Both the position numbers and the translations under genes were made by a program. From Stutzerimonas stutzeri (GTDB taxonomy: Bacteria > Pseudomonadota > Gammaproteobacteria > Pseudomonadales > Pseudomonadaceae), in the NCBI RefSeq assembly GCF_002909485.1, contig NZ_PPXG01000005.1:62001-126000 (forward strand): a stretch of 64,000 nt of DNA, read 5' to 3'. Numbering within the stretch: position 1 is the first letter of the stretch; every line of letters starts with the position of its first letter. This document shows positions 61,434 to 64,000 of the stretch, piece by piece. The notes under the pieces were generated by a model. That model ran no database searches. It was given only the letters and a program-made list of their open reading frames with translations, and was not told where the DNA came from.

Positions 61434-62033
61434 ATGACTGCTGGTTGGGATATCAAAGCGCGCCTGCTCCACTGGGCCATTGCGCTGACCGCTTGTTTTC
61501 AGCAGTTCAGTAGTCTGTGGATGTCCGACCCCGGCAGTCAGTACCTGTTTCCCTGGCATCGCCTGCTCGGTGCTCTGACGGCGTTGATCGTGCTGCTGTT
61601 CTGGCTTTACAGCTACGCCGTTTATAATCTTCAGCGCCTGTTCCCCTGGGGGCGTGCCGGCCGGCTGTTGGTACTGCACGAAGGGTTCGGCCTCTTACGC
61701 GGGCGTCTGCCAGCCAGCGGCCCGCGGCGGGGGCTTTCAAGCTTTGTGCACGGGCTAGGGCTGCTGGCGCTGAGTGGCTGCGCAGTCACTGGCGTGATTT
61801 TGTTCGCCATGATTCCGCCAGGGCACGTCGGGCCTCCGGCGGACGGGATGGCCTTCACGCGCTATACGCTGCAGCACAAGTTCTTCGGCCAATCGCTGTG
61901 GCTCTACTGGTACGGCCACGTGGCGGTTGCGGTGGTTCATCAGCTCAAGGGGGATAGTGTGCTCGGCGCCATCTTCGGGCGCCGTGTCCCGCGCGCAGCG
62001 TCGAGCGATCAGGCTGAATCGACCTCCGAATAA
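61434..62033 (+). CDS. Cytochrome b561-family membrane protein
   Basis: This 199-residue protein has four membrane helices and begins MTAGWDIKARLLHWAIALTA. Haem-ligand histidines are seen in LLHWAIAL, FPWHRLLGALTALI, SFVHGLGLLALSG and WLYWYGHVAVAVVHQL. This is the bacterial di-haem b561 type that carries electrons between quinol and a partner. It starts 15 bases after the globin gene, so the two are probably co-transcribed; it might reduce the globin or another acceptor, which is inference. Confidence 0.82.
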   Translation: MTAGWDIKARLLHWAIALTACFQQFSSLWMSDPGSQYLFPWHRLLGALTALIVLLFWLYSYAVYNLQRLFPWGRAGRLLVLHEGFGLLRGRLPASGPRRGLSSFVHGLGLLALSGCAVTGVILFAMIPPGHVGPPADGMAFTRYTLQHKFFGQSLWLYWYGHVAVAVVHQLKGDSVLGAIFGRRVPRAASSDQAESTSE

Positions 62034-62155
62034 AAAACGGGCCGCAGACGTTTTGTCGCAGTTAATCCGTCACATTTCGTCCGATTGAATTTGATCATCG
62101 GGACGATAGAAGGCATAGTCGCCACCACTTTGAAATCACCGACACGGTCGTGCCC

Positions 62156-62794
62156 ATGCACCAACGCTTCGCACCCCTCGTGCCTCTTGCACTTATCGCC
62201 TTGCTGACGGCATGTGCCGGGCAGCCCGTACAGACCGAGCAGCAGATCACATCGCCTCGGCTGTCGCACAATCATCCCCTGGCCGGATTTGACTTTTCTG
62301 CACTCGAAAAGAGCGAAGAGGAGTCGCTGACCGAGCTGTCAGACGAGCACGAGCACGAGTACCAGCTGCCGGAGCTAGCTGACAGTATTCTGGAGCGTGG
62401 CTTCACTCTGGTTGGCACGCCTTATCGCTTCGGCGGCAGCTCGGTGAAGACCGGTTTCGACTGCAGCGGTTTCGTCGGTTTTCTGTTCCGCAAGGAAGCT
62501 GGCCTCGAGCTGCCGCGCTCTACCCGCGAGTTGATCAACCTCGACGCACCAGTGGTCAAGCGTAATGATCTAGAGCCCGGTGACGTGGTGTTCTTCAACA
62601 ACCGTGGTCGCGGGCGAGTCAGTCACGCTGGAATCTACATCGGCGATGATCAGTTCATTCACGCCTCCAGCAGCCGCAGCGGCGGCGTACGCGTTGACAG
62701 CCTGGACGACAAGTACTGGCGTGCCAGCTACATGGAAGCCAAGCGCGTGCTGGCGCTGGCTTCGGATCTGGTACCTCACACCGCTCAGCGTTGA
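62156..62794 (+). CDS. NlpC/P60 family peptidoglycan hydrolase, lipoprotein (first of two)
   Basis: This protein has about 212 residues with lipoprotein signal LLTAC near residue 17, an acidic spacer (KSEEESLTELSDEHEHEY), and a C-terminal NlpC/P60 domain. The catalytic cysteine is in FDCSGFVGFLF, the histidine in GRVSHAGIYIGDD, and a third polar residue in FIHASSSRSGG. It would cleave peptide crosslinks or stem peptides in peptidoglycan, like MepS (Spr). The ATG at 62156 is preferred over GTG 62150. A close relative follows in tandem. Confidence 0.9.
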   Translation: MHQRFAPLVPLALIALLTACAGQPVQTEQQITSPRLSHNHPLAGFDFSALEKSEEESLTELSDEHEHEYQLPELADSILERGFTLVGTPYRFGGSSVKTGFDCSGFVGFLFRKEAGLELPRSTRELINLDAPVVKRNDLEPGDVVFFNNRGRGRVSHAGIYIGDDQFIHASSSRSGGVRVDSLDDKYWRASYMEAKRVLALASDLVPHTAQR

Positions 62795-62870
62795 TTCGGC
62801 GACTTGCGGGGGTTGCGTCGACCGCCGCATGCCGGCAGAGTGATGGCTTATTTGCCTGGACCGCTCTGCG

Positions 62871-63395
62871 ATGCATTACCTGGCCCGCCTTACGCTTGTC
62901 ATTCTCTTCGCGCTGCTGACCGCATGTGCTGGTCAGCCGTCGGCGCCGCCAGTCATTCAGGAGCCAAGTACCTCTCATCCCGTGCCCGGTATTGCCGAGG
63001 ACGTGCTTTTCAGTGCGCTCGGCCTGGTTGGCACGCCGTACCGCTGGGGCGGCAATACGCCCGATAGTGGATTCGATTGCAGCGGGCTGATCGGTTACGT
63101 CTATCGTGGCGCTGCCGGCATCAGCCTTCCTCGCACCACCCAGGAGATGAGCAATCTGCGTGGCCCTGCCGTGCGGCGCCATGCACTGCAGCCCGGTGAT
63201 CTGGTGTTCTTCGCCACCAGCGGCGGCCGTCGCGTCAGTCATGCCGGCATCTATGTGGGCGAGGATCGCTTCGTCCATGCGCCGTCATCCGGGGGTACCG
63301 TGCGGTTAGACAGCCTGACCGCCAGTTACTGGCAGAAGAATTTCCTGGGTGCCAAGAGAGTCCTCGACCAGGAGCGTTTGGCCAGCAATCCCTAA
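62871..63395 (+). CDS. NlpC/P60 family peptidoglycan hydrolase, lipoprotein (second of two)
   Basis: This 174-residue protein has lipoprotein signal ALLTACAGQP identical in pattern to the gene upstream. Its NlpC/P60 domain has GTPYRWGGNTPDSGFDCSGL (catalytic Cys), RVSHAGIYVGEDRF (His) and VHAPSSGG. It lacks the acidic spacer of the first copy. The two share about half their domain residues and probably arose by duplication. Both are predicted outer-membrane endopeptidases. Confidence 0.9.
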   Translation: MHYLARLTLVILFALLTACAGQPSAPPVIQEPSTSHPVPGIAEDVLFSALGLVGTPYRWGGNTPDSGFDCSGLIGYVYRGAAGISLPRTTQEMSNLRGPAVRRHALQPGDLVFFATSGGRRVSHAGIYVGEDRFVHAPSSGGTVRLDSLTASYWQKNFLGAKRVLDQERLASNP

Positions 63396-63580
63396 GCTGG
63401 CCTGCTGTGGCGGTCTGCCTACGATCGCTGCGCACCTATTTAATATCCTGAAACAGTCTCCGTTTGACATGCGGTGATATCGCTCGTCTCAGCGTTTGGC
63501 TACCATGCGCATCCTCATTTCCTTCCGTGCCCAGCTTGCTGTGCACAAGCCCCTTTCCCTGTTTCTCCACTAGGTGAGTT

Positions 63581-64000
63581 ATGCCTGAATTACTGACGTA
63601 CGTGCTCATCGCGCTGGCGGTGGCGGCGCTGCTTGGCGTGGTGCTCGAAGAAATTACCCATGTGAACAAAGCCAAGGTGACGCTGTTCTTCGGCACCCTG
63701 GCCTGGCTGCTGCTGTTCATCTTCACGCCGGTGGGCGAGGCGCGGGAAACCGTGCTGGAAAGCCTCAACGAGAACATCGCCGAAATTGCCGGATTGTGGA
63801 TTTTCCTGGTGGCGGCGATGACCTTCGTCGCGTACCTGAACAAGAAGGGCATGATCGAGAACCTGATCTACCTGGTGCTGCCCAAGCGGATCAGTGAGCG
63901 GGCCTTGCTATTTCTCACCGCGACCTTCTGCTTCGTATTCTCCTCGCTGGCCGACAACATCACCGCGACGCTGGTCTCCATCACGCTGATCCTCTCGCTG
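63581..64000 (+). CDS. nhaD: NhaD-type sodium:proton antiporter, truncated by window end
   Basis: The first 140 codons are visible and the frame is open to the window edge. The protein begins MPELLTYVLIALAVAALLGV. It shows EEITHVNKAKVTLFFGTLAW, NIAEIAGLWIFLVAAMTFVA and FVFSSLADNITATLVSITLI, the pattern of NhaD antiporters, including the D-N pair of the conserved helix. It exports sodium in exchange for protons at alkaline pH or high salt. AGGTGAG lies before the ATG. Confidence 0.85.
   Translation, partial: MPELLTYVLIALAVAALLGVVLEEITHVNKAKVTLFFGTLAWLLLFIFTPVGEARETVLESLNENIAEIAGLWIFLVAAMTFVAYLNKKGMIENLIYLVLPKRISERALLFLTATFCFVFSSLADNITATLVSITLILSL

Noticed and set aside
1-64000. CRISPR arrays, tRNA or rRNA genes, complete insertion sequences, prophage
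   Set aside because: Reading the intergenic regions showed no regular spacer-repeat arrays, no tRNA-like cloverleaf that I could recognise, and no transposase or phage genes. Small RNAs without a motif could be missed by eye.

Overview
The window is a compact, high-GC, densely coded chromosomal segment of a gamma-proteobacterium of the Pseudomonadaceae. The protein sequences, the many intergenic REP-type palindromes, an E. coli-type cydABX operon and nhaD point to the Stutzerimonas / Pseudomonas stutzeri group. That assignment is inference from general resemblance, not from a marker gene. I found no rRNA, tRNA, CRISPR array, complete insertion sequence, prophage or replication origin.

Layout. 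1-2 kb: an MFS exporter and a divergent TetR regulator, with two palindromic operators between them. 2.2-8.2 kb: a cell-surface-signalling iron cluster (ECF sigma factor, FecR-like anti-sigma, transducer-type TonB-dependent receptor with an STN domain, then DUF3649, PepSY and DUF3325 membrane proteins). 8.2-11 kb: an AraC regulator divergent from a leuA-type 2-isopropylmalate synthase, which is preceded by a leucine-rich leader ORF. 11.5-15.3 kb: a periplasmic metallo-beta-lactamase-fold protein with a divergent GlxA-type regulator, then an HWE histidine kinase (LOV-like PAS domain without the photoactive cysteine) and a single-domain response regulator. 15.6-25.8 kb: housekeeping and accessory enzymes (alpha/beta hydrolase, dienelactone hydrolase, RNase Z, citrate-type transporter, DUF1624, VOC/YCII pair, CPBP protease, M20 peptidase, HIT protein). 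25.9-28.3 kb: an ABC importer of unknown substrate. 28.3-33.4 kb: DUF445, small acidic proteins, LysE exporter and AraC regulator, lipoprotein. 33.8-45 kb: two chemoreceptors (the first with a FliA-type promoter), three alpha/beta hydrolases, an MFS exporter, an SLC13/RCK transporter and a GreA-like protein. 45-53.4 kb: a REP cluster, topoisomerase III, DUF3079, a DctA-type symporter, DUF1992, SprT, two Yip1 proteins, a DnaJ-related protein and ttcA. 53.5-55 kb: a DAHP synthase under an elaborate attenuation leader. 55-62 kb: Tag-like glycosylase, DUF2946, an unknown protein, then the cydP-cydA-cydB-cydX-ybgE operon followed by truncated haemoglobin and cytochrome b561. 62-64 kb: two tandem NlpC/P60 lipoproteins and the start of nhaD.

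The most interesting signals are regulatory. (1) The DAHP synthase gene is preceded by two separate aromatic-rich leader peptides flanking a perfect intrinsic terminator, with a further hairpin between the second peptide's stop codon and the aro ribosome binding site. (2) The leuA-type gene has a Leu-rich leader peptide whose RNA can form two mutually exclusive stems, and a 21-bp-spaced direct repeat that looks like an AraC-family operator. (3) A FliA promoter lies about 200 bp upstream of the first chemoreceptor gene. Many starts were moved downstream from the longest reading frame on the basis of Shine-Dalgarno sequences; each case is stated.
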